Of a stretch of DNA of 64,000 nt, positions 15,890 through 23,949 are shown piece after piece; the stretch's first letter is position 1, and every line of letters starts with the position of its first letter. The notes below the pieces were generated by a model that searched no databases, was not told the origin of the DNA, and saw only the letters and a program-made list of their open reading frames with translations. Origin of the DNA: CAYPNP01 sp964412195 (GTDB lineage: Bacteria; Acidobacteriota; JAAYUB01); assembly GCA_964412195.1 (NCBI GenBank), contig CAYPNP010000002.1:124001-188000 (forward strand), read 5' to 3'. Position numbers and translations under genes: made by a program.

Positions 15890-17563
15890 TTACCGCTTTT
15901 CCAGGAGCTCCCGGGCGTGGCGCCGGGTGATGTCGGTGAGCTTGACGCCGCCCAGCATCCGCGCCAGCTCCTCCACCCGCGGCTCGTCGTCGAGGCGCTG
16001 GATGCGGGTGGCGGTGCGGCCCTTGGCGACCTTCTTCTCCACGCGGTAGTGGTGGTCGGCCAGGGCGGCGATCTGGGGCACGTGGGTGACGCAGAAGGTC
16101 TGGTTGGCGGCGGCGGCGCGGCGGAGCTTCTGCCCGACCACCTCGGCGGTCCCGCCGCCGATGCCGGCGTCGATTTCGTCGAAGACCAGGGCGGCGTCCG
16201 GCTCGGACTTAAGGATGAGCTTGAGGGCCAGGGTCATGCGGGACAGCTCCCCGCCCGAGGCGATCTTCTGCAGCGGCCGGAGGTCCTCGCCGACGTTGGG
16301 GCTGGCCAGGAACTCCACGGCGTCGAGGCCCGCCGGCGGGCAGGCGTCCCCGCCGTTGGCCGGCCGCAGGTCGACGCGGAAGCGGGTGCCGGTCATGGCC
16401 AGCTCGCCCAGGTGGCGGACCATCCCCTTCTCCACCGCGGCGGCCGCCTCGCGCCGTTTCGCAGAAAGCTCCTCCGCCTTCCGCCGGTACTCCTCCGCGA
16501 GCGTGGCCAGATCCTTCTCCAGGGCGGCCTTGCGCTCGTCGGATTTCAGCAGCTGGTCCCGCTCGGCCCGGATCTGGCCGAGGTATTCCAGGACCTGGGC
16601 GACGCTCGCGCCGTACTTGCGCTTGAGCCGGTCCAGCGAAAGGAGCCGGTTCTCGATCTCGTCCAGCCGCCGCTCGTCGTACTCGATCGCGCCGGCGTAG
16701 TCTCGCAGGGCGAAGGCCGCGTCCTCGATCTGGAAGCGGCACGCCTGCAGGGCCTCCGCCGGCCGGGCCAGGCGGAAGTCGATGGCGGCGGCCTCCTCCA
16801 GGCGCTGGGTCAGCTTGCCCAATTCCCCGAGGACAGAGCTCTCGTTCTCGTACAGCACCGCGTAGCCGTCGGTGGCCGCCTGGTAGAGCTTCTCCGCGTT
16901 GGACAGGATCTGCCGCTCCTCGTGGAGCCTCTCCTCCTCGCGGTCGCGCAGCCCCGCCGCCTCGATGTCCACCACCTGGAAGTTGAGCAGGTCCAGGCGC
17001 TGCAGCCGCGTCTGCTCCTCCCGGACGAGCCGGTCCCGCTCCTCGCGGGCGGCGCCAATGCGGCGGGACAGCTCCGCCACCTCCCGGAGCAGGCCGGCTT
17101 GGCCGTGGAACGCGTCGAGCAGCTCGAGGTGGTAGCGCGGCTGGAGCAGCAGCCGCGTGTCGTGCTGGCCGTGGATCTCCACCAGGTTCTCGCCCAGGCG
17201 GCGGAGGAAGGCGCTGGTGACCAGCTGGCCGCCAACGGCGCAGCGGCCGGAACCGGAGGACGAGATCTCCCGCCGGACCGGCAGGCCGTCCGCCGGATCG
17301 AAGCCGTCCAGCCCCTGTTCCCGCAGGATCCCCCACACCGGGCTATCGGCGGGGACCTCGAACAGGCCCTCGACCGTCGCTTTCGCCTCGCCGGTCCGGA
17401 TCAGCTCGGCCGAGGCGCGCGCCCCCGCCAGGAGTCCCACCGCGTCGATGACGATGGACTTGCCCGAGCCGGTCTCGCCGGTGATGACGTTCAGGCCGGG
17501 CCCGAACTCCACTTCCAGGTCCTCGATGACGGCGATGTTGCGGATGTGCAGGAAACGTAACAA
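15890..17563 (-). CDS. recN: DNA repair ATPase RecN
   Basis: 557 residues. SMC-like: Walker A G-E-T-G-S-G-K-S (31-38), long coiled-coil middle (about 160-360), signature S-G-G-E-L-S-R and Walker B A-L-V-F-D-E-I-D-A-G-I-G-G near 460-475. It acts early in double-strand-break repair by holding broken ends. The start is TTG, supported by GGGAGGG about seven bases upstream and by the conserved opening L-x-I-x-N-I-A-V-I-E-D. Length matches the family. Confidence 0.94.
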   Translation of the reverse strand: MLRFLHIRNIAVIEDLEVEFGPGLNVITGETGSGKSIVIDAVGLLAGARASAELIRTGEAKATVEGLFEVPADSPVWGILREQGLDGFDPADGLPVRREISSSGSGRCAVGGQLVTSAFLRRLGENLVEIHGQHDTRLLLQPRYHLELLDAFHGQAGLLREVAELSRRIGAAREERDRLVREEQTRLQRLDLLNFQVVDIEAAGLRDREEERLHEERQILSNAEKLYQAATDGYAVLYENESSVLGELGKLTQRLEEAAAIDFRLARPAEALQACRFQIEDAAFALRDYAGAIEYDERRLDEIENRLLSLDRLKRKYGASVAQVLEYLGQIRAERDQLLKSDERKAALEKDLATLAEEYRRKAEELSAKRREAAAAVEKGMVRHLGELAMTGTRFRVDLRPANGGDACPPAGLDAVEFLASPNVGEDLRPLQKIASGGELSRMTLALKLILKSEPDAALVFDEIDAGIGGGTAEVVGQKLRRAAAANQTFCVTHVPQIAALADHHYRVEKKVAKGRTATRIQRLDDEPRVEELARMLGGVKLTDITRRHARELLEKR

Positions 17564-17609
17564 GCTTTCGCCCTCCCGCCGGCGAGTGGCATCCTCCCAA
17601 GAGACGGGG

Positions 17610-17615
17610 ATTATA
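17610..17615 (-). promoter_or_regulatory. -10 element for recN-miaB
   Basis: TATAAT on the minus strand, about 47 bases before the recN start; a weak -35 (TTCAAG) lies 17 bases further up. It sits back-to-back with the start region of the tol operon. Confidence 0.45.
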
Positions 17616-17628
17616 GCAAAATAAGGAT

Positions 17629-17657
17629 TTGACTTGAAGTTGAATCTATGTTAAGAG
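17629..17657 (+). promoter_or_regulatory. Tentative promoter of the tol-pal operon
   Basis: TTGACT at 17629-17634 is a good -35. The -10 is poor (TAAGAG at 17652, 17-base spacing). The following ribosome site GAAGGAG at 17674-17680 sets the GTG start of tolQ at 17688. Confidence 0.3.
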
Positions 17658-17687
17658 AGAAGTTCAATCCTACGAAGGAGATACGAC

Positions 17688-18407
17688 GTGACAGGATCTC
17701 CGATGCTCTTTACGGCCGCCTCATTCGACACTGGCCTGCTCGACCTCATCTACACCTCCAGCCTCATCGTTCAGATCGTTTTCCTCATCCTGATGGCCTT
17801 CTCCGTCCTGTCGTGGGCCATCATCTTCCGCAAGCTGGTCCTCTTCCGCAAGGTGGAGAAGCAATCCTATGGTTTCCTGAAAATCTTCCACGAGAGCAGC
17901 AAGCTCTCGGACATCTACAAGTCCAGCGACGCCTATAAAAACAGCCCGCTCACCGGCATCTTCTTCGCCGGCTACAGCGAGCTGAACGCCCAGCTCACCG
18001 CCAAACCGGCGCCGCCGGGGGAATCGGCGCCATCGCTCCAGATCAAAAGCATCGCCAACGTCGAGCGCACCCTGCGCAAGGCCTCCACGGTGGAGCTGAC
18101 CAGCCTCGAGAAGTCCCTCAACTGGCTGGCCACCACGGGCTCGGTCACGCCGTTCATCGGCCTCTTTGGCACGGTGGTGGGCATCATCCACGCCTTCCAG
18201 GGCCTCGGGCAGCTGGAAACCACTTCCATCCAGGCTGTCGCGCCCGGCATCGCCGAGGCGCTCATTACGACGGCGGTCGGGCTGTTCGCCGCCATCCCGG
18301 CGGTGATCTTTTACAACCACTTCCTCTCGCGGATCAAGCACATGGCGTCCCTGCTGGACGACTTCGCGACCGAGTTCATCAACCTGGTGGAACGCAACTT
18401 CACCTAG
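17688..18407 (+). CDS. tolQ: TolQ/ExbB-family proton channel protein
   Basis: 239 residues starting at GTG (GAAGGAG, seven-base spacing). Three membrane helices: about 20-45, 140-165 and 185-210, with the conserved helices 2-3 T-G-S-V-T-P-F-I-G-L-F-G-T-V-V-G-I and A-L-I-T-T-A-V-G-L-F-A-A-I-P-A. With TolR it forms the proton-driven motor that energises TolA. Position at the head of a tolQ-R-A-B-pal-cpoB run identifies it as TolQ rather than ExbB. Confidence 0.92.
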   Translation: MTGSPMLFTAASFDTGLLDLIYTSSLIVQIVFLILMAFSVLSWAIIFRKLVLFRKVEKQSYGFLKIFHESSKLSDIYKSSDAYKNSPLTGIFFAGYSELNAQLTAKPAPPGESAPSLQIKSIANVERTLRKASTVELTSLEKSLNWLATTGSVTPFIGLFGTVVGIIHAFQGLGQLETTSIQAVAPGIAEALITTAVGLFAAIPAVIFYNHFLSRIKHMASLLDDFATEFINLVERNFT

Positions 18408-18421
18408 GAGGCAGCGCCGCG

Positions 18422-18853
18422 ATGGCTTTCACCGGAAGCGACGGCCGGACGACGAGTTCCTTGAGTGAGATCAACGTGACCCCGCTGGTGGACGTCATGC
18501 TCGTGCTGCTGGTCATCTTCATGGTCACGACGCCCATCATCCAGTCGGGCATCGAGGTCAACCTGCCGCGCACCCGCTTCGTCAAGAACTACAACCCCCG
18601 CCAGCAATATGTCATCACCATCGACCGGAAGAACAATCTCTTCTTCATGACCCGGCCGCTCAACGTCAACGATCTGGGCGAAGCCCTGAAGGCCAAGCTG
18701 GGCGCCGAAAAGAACCAGCCGATCTACCTGCAGGCGGACGGCGACGTGCGCTTTGCCGTCATCGTCAAGGTGATGGACGTCCTGCGCGAGTACGGTTTCA
18801 CCAACATCCAGGTTGTCACCCGCCCCATGGTGGAGCCGAAGGGCCGGCCATGA
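18422..18853 (+). CDS. tolR: TolR/ExbD-family proton channel protein
   Basis: 143 residues: cytoplasmic tail, one membrane helix (about 20-42) with the proton-carrying Asp in P-L-V-D-V-M-L-V-L-L, then the periplasmic dimer domain (residues 60-140) including Q-A-D-G-D-V-R. AGGAGG lies about nine bases before the ATG. The stop overlaps the next start (ATGA), indicating coupled translation with the TolA/TonB-like gene. Confidence 0.92.
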   Translation: MAFTGSDGRTTSSLSEINVTPLVDVMLVLLVIFMVTTPIIQSGIEVNLPRTRFVKNYNPRQQYVITIDRKNNLFFMTRPLNVNDLGEALKAKLGAEKNQPIYLQADGDVRFAVIVKVMDVLREYGFTNIQVVTRPMVEPKGRP

Positions 18854-19680
18854 CCTCGCCCGAGCACTATTACCACTACCGCTCCCTGGTCTCGGCCGGC
18901 GATGGGCGCAAGTTCGCCATCGCCTCCATCCTGTTCCATTTCTTCCTGGCGGCGCTGTTCCTGACCTGGGGCTGGTGGACGCCCGAGGGCGGGACGCTGA
19001 AGCTGGGCGGCGGCGGAGGCGGCGGCGGGACGCCCATTGGCGTCGGGCTGGTCTCCAGCCTGCCCGCCGGGCCGGAGCTCTTCAAGCCTCTGTTCCGCGC
19101 GCCCGAGCCGGTGGCTCAGCCCGTGAAGTCGGCGCCTCCGCCCGAAACGCCCGCCAAGGACGATTTCCAGCAGGCGGCCAAAAACACCCAGAAACCGGTG
19201 AAACCCAAAGATACCACGCCGGCCCCGCCGCAGCCGGAGGCCAAAAAAGACGCGCCCCCTGCCCCGCCCGGCCCCATCGGCACGGCCGACTCCGCGCCGG
19301 GGGTTCGGGGCGGCACGGGCCCCGCGGCCGGCAGCGGCGAGGGCACCGGCCACGGTGTGTCCATCGGCGGGGGCGGCGAAGGGTTCTACGACTCGTGGTA
19401 CGCCCGCCAGGTGGAGCAGCGGGTGGGGAGCAACTGGTTGAAGTCCCGCATGGGCATCCAGTTCTCGGGCCACCAGAAAGTGGTGATCGAGTTCACCGTC
19501 GGGCCGGACGGCCGCATCGGCGACGTCAAGATCCTTGAGACCACCGGGGCCGAGGCGTTCAACCGCTCGGCGCTCCGGGCCGTGCAGGCATCTGATCCCT
19601 TGCCTCCCCTCCCCAATCAATATAGAATACAGGGGAACCGGATCCGGTTCGTGGCCATATTCGAATACCCAACCCCGTGA
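18850..19680 (+). CDS. TolA/TonB-like energy transducer
   Basis: 276 residues: N-terminal membrane helix (about 20-42), a Gly-rich run (50-62), a Pro/Ala/Lys-rich linker (80-160) with a Gly-rich stretch (about 145-175) suited to cross the periplasm, and a C-terminal TonB/TolA domain (about 180-275; Y-A-R-Q-V-E-Q-R-V-G-S-N-W, V-V-I-E-F-T-V-G-P-D-G-R-I-G-D-V). In this operon it takes the TolA slot, linking TolQR to TolB-Pal. The linker is short for TolA and the C-domain is TonB-like, so TonB function is also possible. Confidence 0.85.
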   Translation: MTSPEHYYHYRSLVSAGDGRKFAIASILFHFFLAALFLTWGWWTPEGGTLKLGGGGGGGGTPIGVGLVSSLPAGPELFKPLFRAPEPVAQPVKSAPPPETPAKDDFQQAAKNTQKPVKPKDTTPAPPQPEAKKDAPPAPPGPIGTADSAPGVRGGTGPAAGSGEGTGHGVSIGGGGEGFYDSWYARQVEQRVGSNWLKSRMGIQFSGHQKVVIEFTVGPDGRIGDVKILETTGAEAFNRSALRAVQASDPLPPLPNQYRIQGNRIRFVAIFEYPTP

Positions 19681-21026
19681 TTATGAGGAAGATGATGAAA
19701 CGACTCTTTTGGCTCCCGATCCTGTGGCTGGGCCTCGCCGCGGCGCTGTCCGCCCAGCAGGATGATTCGATTATCATCAAGCCCCGCCCCGCGGAGGAGA
19801 CCCTCCTGGCGGTGTCGGATTTCCAGCCCAAGGCGGGCAATACCGACATCACGGTGGACGATTACCTCAAGACCATCAACGAGACCCTCTGGAGCGACCT
19901 CGAGTACTCGGCCTTCTTCAAGCTTCTCGGCAAGTCCTTTTACCCGTCCCGCCGCCTGGTGGAACCAGAGGACGTCGATTTCAAGGAGTGGCAGAACCTG
20001 AACCTGGGCGTGGACTTCCTGGTGATGGGCAACGTCCGGATCGAGAACAACTACCTCGTGGTGCAGTGCCGGGTCTACGACATCAAGACCCAGGAGCAGG
20101 TGCTGGGCAAGCAGTTCCGGACCATCCCGCGCTACGCCCGCGCCATCGCCCACCGGATTGCCGACCACATCGTCGCCCTGCTGTCGGCCAACGCCTCCAA
20201 GGGAATCGCCTCCAGCCAGATCGTCTTCGAGCGGAAGACCCGCACGGGCAAGGAGATCTACCTGATGGACTACGACGGCGCGGGGGAGCAGCCGCTGACC
20301 TCCAACGGCTCCATCAACGTGACGCCGGTGTGGAACATCACCAACGACACCATCTGTTTCACGTCCTACTACGAGGGCACCCCCCGGCTGTACTTCGTTT
20401 CGCTGGCCTCCGGACAGATCCAGCCGTTCCCCGTCAAGGGCGGTTTGATGACCACGCCCGCCTTCGCACCCAACGGCAAGGAGCTGGCCTTTTCCGCCCG
20501 GCTGGAGAACTCCTCCGACACCGACATCTACATCACCGCCCTCGACGGCGGCGGGCTGCGGAACCTGACCCAGAACCCGGGGATCGACATCAGCCCGTGC
20601 TGGAACCCCACCGGCAACCAGCTGGCCTTCGTCTCCAACCGGAAAGGGATCCCCCAGGTGTTCATCTGCGACGCCTACGGCGCGAACCTGGAATGCATCA
20701 CCCAGGAGGGCGGTTACGCCTCCTCGCCGGACTGGTCGCCGGATGGCCGCTACGTCGTCTTCGCCTGGAAGCCGTCCCGAATGGACAGCTTCGACCTCTA
20801 CATCGTCGAGGTGGCCACCAAGAAGATCTTCCAGCTGACCCACGGGGCCGGCAACAACGAGAACCCGTCGTGGGCGCCGGACGGCCGGCACATCGTCTTC
20901 CAATCGGACCGGACCGGCTCCACCGAGATCTTCAGCGCCTTCGCCGACGGCACAGAGGTCCGCCAGCTGACCCACCTGGGCGGCTGCTCGAACCCGGACT
21001 GGTCCGGTTACATCGCAGGAAACTAG
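19677..21026 (+). CDS. tolB: Tol-Pal system beta-propeller protein TolB
   Basis: 449 residues: signal peptide ending at S-A-Q-Q (about 27), TolB N-terminal domain (about 40-165), then five to six PD40 propeller blades with repeated P-x-W-x-P-x-G/D-G-x-x-I/L-x-F (e.g. P-C-W-N-P-T-G-N-Q-L-A-F, P-S-W-A-P-D-G-R-H-I-V-F). It is a periplasmic partner of Pal and TolA. The GTG at 19677 overlaps the previous stop; ATGs at 19683, 19692 and 19695 are alternative starts that all preserve the signal peptide core. Confidence 0.93.
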   Translation: MIMRKMMKRLFWLPILWLGLAAALSAQQDDSIIIKPRPAEETLLAVSDFQPKAGNTDITVDDYLKTINETLWSDLEYSAFFKLLGKSFYPSRRLVEPEDVDFKEWQNLNLGVDFLVMGNVRIENNYLVVQCRVYDIKTQEQVLGKQFRTIPRYARAIAHRIADHIVALLSANASKGIASSQIVFERKTRTGKEIYLMDYDGAGEQPLTSNGSINVTPVWNITNDTICFTSYYEGTPRLYFVSLASGQIQPFPVKGGLMTTPAFAPNGKELAFSARLENSSDTDIYITALDGGGLRNLTQNPGIDISPCWNPTGNQLAFVSNRKGIPQVFICDAYGANLECITQEGGYASSPDWSPDGRYVVFAWKPSRMDSFDLYIVEVATKKIFQLTHGAGNNENPSWAPDGRHIVFQSDRTGSTEIFSAFADGTEVRQLTHLGGCSNPDWSGYIAGN

Positions 21027-21108
21027 ATTGTTTGCATTTTTTTCGGAACAAACGGCAGGTTGTCCGTTATATAGCCTGAAAGGCTGAAACACAAACGCGG
21101 AGGTTCCC

Positions 21109-21885
21109 ATGACGGTCAAGAGATTGCGCGCCCCCCTGGCGGGAATCCTGGTCGCGCTGGCCCTGCTGAGCGTCGGCGGCTGCAAGAAGAAGACCCCGGT
21201 GGTCACGCCCACCCCGCCGCCGTCCCAGCCGTCCTACCCCGCCCCGACCATCCAGCTGACCGCCGAGCCTTTGATCGTGACGGCCGGTGGCACCACCACC
21301 TTGAGCTGGACCACGACCGACGCCGACGAGGTGGTCATCGAGAACGTCGGCCGGTACCCGGCCAACGGCTCCACCGTGACCCGTCCGGCCCTGTCCACCA
21401 CCGTCGTGGCCACCGCCAACGGCCGGGGCGGCTCGGCGTCCGCCCAGGTCCGGATCACCGTCACGGCGGGGACCGGCACCGCGGGCGGCCAGGAGACGCA
21501 GCGGCCGGGCGTCGAAGAGGGCGCCTTGGGCGAGGAGGGGATCTTCAAGGCCGAGATCCAGGACGTGTTCTATGATTTCGACCGGTACGAGCTAACCCCG
21601 GAATCCAAGGAAATCCTCCGGAAGGACGCAGACGTCCTCCTCCGCAAGATCCCCCAGGTGAAGTTCACCATCGAGGGCCACTGCGACGAGCGGGGGACGG
21701 AGGAGTACAACCTCGGCCTCGGCGACAAGCGCGCCAACGCCGCCCGGGACTTCCTGGTCTCGCTGGGCGTCCCGGCGGACCGGATCCAGACGATTTCCTA
21801 CGGCGAGGAGCGCCCCTTCGATCCGGGCCACACCGAGGAGGCCTGGGCCAAGAACCGGCGGGCCCACTTCGTCCTGACCAAGTGA
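21109..21885 (+). CDS. pal: Peptidoglycan-associated lipoprotein Pal with Ig-like insert
   Basis: 258 residues. Lipoprotein signal with cysteine in S-V-G-G-C-K-K-K (Cys25). Residues 45-125 form an Ig-like domain (I-Q-L-T-A-E-P ... T-T-L-S-W-T-T-T-D-A) absent from E. coli Pal. The OmpA-like peptidoglycan-binding domain (about 155-258) has I-E-G-H-C-D-E-R-G-T-E-E-Y-N and R-A-N-A-A-R, including the Asp and Arg that bind diaminopimelate. It anchors the outer membrane to peptidoglycan and interacts with TolB. The Ig insert probably lengthens the reach or adds a contact. An 82-base gap separates it from tolB. Confidence 0.92.
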   Translation: MTVKRLRAPLAGILVALALLSVGGCKKKTPVVTPTPPPSQPSYPAPTIQLTAEPLIVTAGGTTTLSWTTTDADEVVIENVGRYPANGSTVTRPALSTTVVATANGRGGSASAQVRITVTAGTGTAGGQETQRPGVEEGALGEEGIFKAEIQDVFYDFDRYELTPESKEILRKDADVLLRKIPQVKFTIEGHCDERGTEEYNLGLGDKRANAARDFLVSLGVPADRIQTISYGEERPFDPGHTEEAWAKNRRAHFVLTK

Positions 21886-21899
21886 CAACGGAGGAAGGA

Positions 21900-22742
21900 A
21901 TGAAGCGCGCAATCGGACTCTGTGCGGGGCTCCTCTTCCTGGCCGGCTGGCTGTGGGCCGGCACCAAGGAGGAATACATCCGGCTCCAGAGCGACATCGT
22001 GGACGTCCAGAACCAGATCCGGCTGCTCCAGAAGAGCGTCGACGAGAACGGCGCCGTGACCAAGACGCTGCTCAACCAGATCCTGGACCTGATGACGAAG
22101 ACCAACCGGCTGGCGGAGGACATCAAGACCCTGCAGGCCGAGCAGGCGCGGTCCGGCGACGAGAACATCGAGGACCTGGTGAACGGCATCCGGACCCTCT
22201 CGGCGAAGATCGACGAGCAGAACGCCCGGATCGCCACCCTGTCCAAGAAGCTGGAGTCCACCGAGGCCTCCCTCGAGGACATGAAATCCCGCCGGCCGAA
22301 GCCGGAGACCGGCCCCGACGGCAAGCCCCTGCCGCTGCCCGCCGACCAGCTCTACTCCCTGGCCTACAACGACTACATCCAGGGCAACTACGAGCTGGCC
22401 ATCCAGGGATTCCTGGACTACCTGGGCAACTACAAGGACAGCGAGCTGGCCGACAACGCCCAGTACTATATCGGCGACTGCTACTTCAACCAGGGCAAGT
22501 ACCAGGACGCCGTCGGCGCGTTCGCCCAGGTGGTCAGCCTGTTCCCCAAGGGGGACAAGTCGCCGGCCGCGCTGCTCAAGAGCGGTCTGGCCTACCTGAA
22601 CCTGAGCGACAACAATTCCGCCGTGGAACAGTTCAAGAATGTGATCCTGAAATATCCCGATTCCCCCGAGGCCAACATCGCCGTCCAGCAACTGCAGATT
22701 CTCGGCGTCGAACCACCGGTGAAAACCAAGAAGAGACAGTAG
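21900..22742 (+). CDS. cpoB: Cell division coordinator CpoB/YbgF-like protein
   Basis: 280 residues from ATG 21900 (GGAGGAAGG upstream). Signal peptide (1-20, ending W-A-G), a coiled-coil trimerisation region (about 25-125) and TPR repeats (about 140-270; S-L-A-Y-N-D-Y-I-Q-G-N-Y-E-L-A, Y-Y-I-G-D-C-Y-F-N-Q-G-K-Y). It is the usual last gene of tol-pal operons and in E. coli ties Tol function to cell-wall synthesis at division. Confidence 0.9.
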   Translation: MKRAIGLCAGLLFLAGWLWAGTKEEYIRLQSDIVDVQNQIRLLQKSVDENGAVTKTLLNQILDLMTKTNRLAEDIKTLQAEQARSGDENIEDLVNGIRTLSAKIDEQNARIATLSKKLESTEASLEDMKSRRPKPETGPDGKPLPLPADQLYSLAYNDYIQGNYELAIQGFLDYLGNYKDSELADNAQYYIGDCYFNQGKYQDAVGAFAQVVSLFPKGDKSPAALLKSGLAYLNLSDNNSAVEQFKNVILKYPDSPEANIAVQQLQILGVEPPVKTKKRQ

Positions 22743-22751
22743 GAGGCAACC

Positions 22752-23204
22752 ATGAAAGGACTGAACAAAGTCATGCTGATCGGCCGGCTCGGCAGGGATC
22801 CCGAACTGAAGTACACCCAAGGCGGCCAGTCGGTGGTCAAGTTCTCCCTGGCCACCGACGAGGCCTGGACCGACAAGAGCGGCGAGAAGAAGAGCCGCAC
22901 CGAGTGGCATAACATCGTGGTCTGGGGCAAGCTGGGAGAGATCTGCAACCAGTACCTCAAGAAGGGCAAGCTGGTCTACGTGGAGGGCCGGATTCAGACC
23001 CGGCAGTGGGAGGACCAGAGCGGCAACAAGCGCTCGACCACCGAGATCGTCCTCAACGACATGAGCATCCTGGAGCCCCGCAGCGGCGGGGGCGAGGGCG
23101 GCCACCCGGCCGGCGGCAGCTACCCCGAGCCCGCGGCCGAAGCGCGGCGGGACGAGATCGTCGTCTCCGACGCCCCCATCACCGACGACGACGTGCCATT
23201 CTAG
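22752..23204 (+). CDS. ssb: Single-stranded DNA-binding protein
   Basis: 150 residues: OB fold about 1-108 (N-K-V-M-L-I-G-R-L-G-R-D-P-E, W-H-N-I-V-V-W-G-K, Y-V-E-G-R-I), Gly/Pro/Glu-rich linker, and the acidic tip ending D-D-D-V-P-F that recruits repair and replication proteins. It starts nine bases after cpoB (AGGAGG upstream), so it is co-transcribed with the tol genes, an unusual position. A strong terminator follows. Confidence 0.95.
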   Translation: MKGLNKVMLIGRLGRDPELKYTQGGQSVVKFSLATDEAWTDKSGEKKSRTEWHNIVVWGKLGEICNQYLKKGKLVYVEGRIQTRQWEDQSGNKRSTTEIVLNDMSILEPRSGGGEGGHPAGGSYPEPAAEARRDEIVVSDAPITDDDVPF

Positions 23205-23256
23205 CCACCGGCGGCGGAGCACTTTTCCGACCGTCGCGGTTTGATCAGGAAAACCA

Positions 23257-23285
23257 GGGCCTCCCCCAGCGGGGAGGCCCTTTTT
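23257..23285 (+). terminator. Intrinsic terminator of the tol-pal-ssb operon
   Basis: Perfect ten-pair stem GGGCCTCCCC (23257-23266) and GGGGAGGCCC (23271-23280), loop CAGC, then TTTTT. Confidence 0.92.
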
Positions 23286-23949
23286 AATGGGAGCAGAATC
23301 CCGGCCAGACCTCTGTCGTTGACCGCAGTCTCCGGCGTAAACTGCAGCCTCCGGCGTAGACCGCGGCCCCCGGCCGCGGGTCGGTGTGCCGCATCGCCAG
23401 ATACCTTCGCTCGCAGCCCGGCCAAGATCCTCTCGCGTCGGGACGACGCGGTGTGCCCTGAAGAGCCGGCACGATGGACCACGACAGAGCTGAGCCTGCC
23501 GGTACTGACTCTTCGGCGAGAGACACGTCCAATGCCGGTTGCGACATAGTCTTGATAGCTGCCGGCCTTCCATCCGCTGGATGATTTCCCGCTCGCCGAT
23601 GGGGCACACCAGAATTCAACACGGATGGACACGGATCTCCAAACCGATTCACACGGATCGGACCGTCCATTGAATGATCCGCCAGACAGAGATCTTGCTG
23701 TCTTTCATATTCACCCGACCACCGTCATCCGGAAGCTTGGATAGCTCTTTAATGAGCTCTTATCCGTGTTCATCGTTCGGAAAATCGGTGTGGATCCGAG
23801 TTGAGTTTTGAAATTTCTATAGAAGGTCATCTTGTTGGGCCGGCCGTACACGTCCTCGATCTTGCCCAGTTCCTGGTTGGCCACCACCATGCAGCCGCCC
23901 TTGCTCCGTCCCCCCGTCAGGGCCGCTAATTGAACCTACCCGATTTCCC
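23286..23949. other. Gene-poor region with degenerate repeats and a possible gene remnant
   Basis: 664 bases without a convincing gene. 23318-23390 carries repeated CCGCAGTCTCCGGCGTAAACTGCAGCCTCCGGCGTAGACCG-type units; 23615-23770 carries ACACGGAT units. On the minus strand, 23889 to 23724 is open and begins M-V-V-A-N-Q-E-L-G-K-I-E-D-V-Y-G-R-P-N-K-M-T-F. This has protein-like composition but no start context and matches nothing I know: possibly a decayed fragment. Confidence 0.4.

Noticed and set aside
15002..17560. 852-residue plus-strand ORF opposite miaB and recN
   Set aside because: Antisense shadow in high-GC DNA; composition (V/G/Q/H/R-rich) is that of a reverse-frame translation, and both minus-strand genes are fully conserved families.
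23201..23670. Minus-strand ORFs of 128-143 residues after ssb
   Set aside because: They run through the ssb terminator and repeat DNA and have no ribosome site or recognisable domain.
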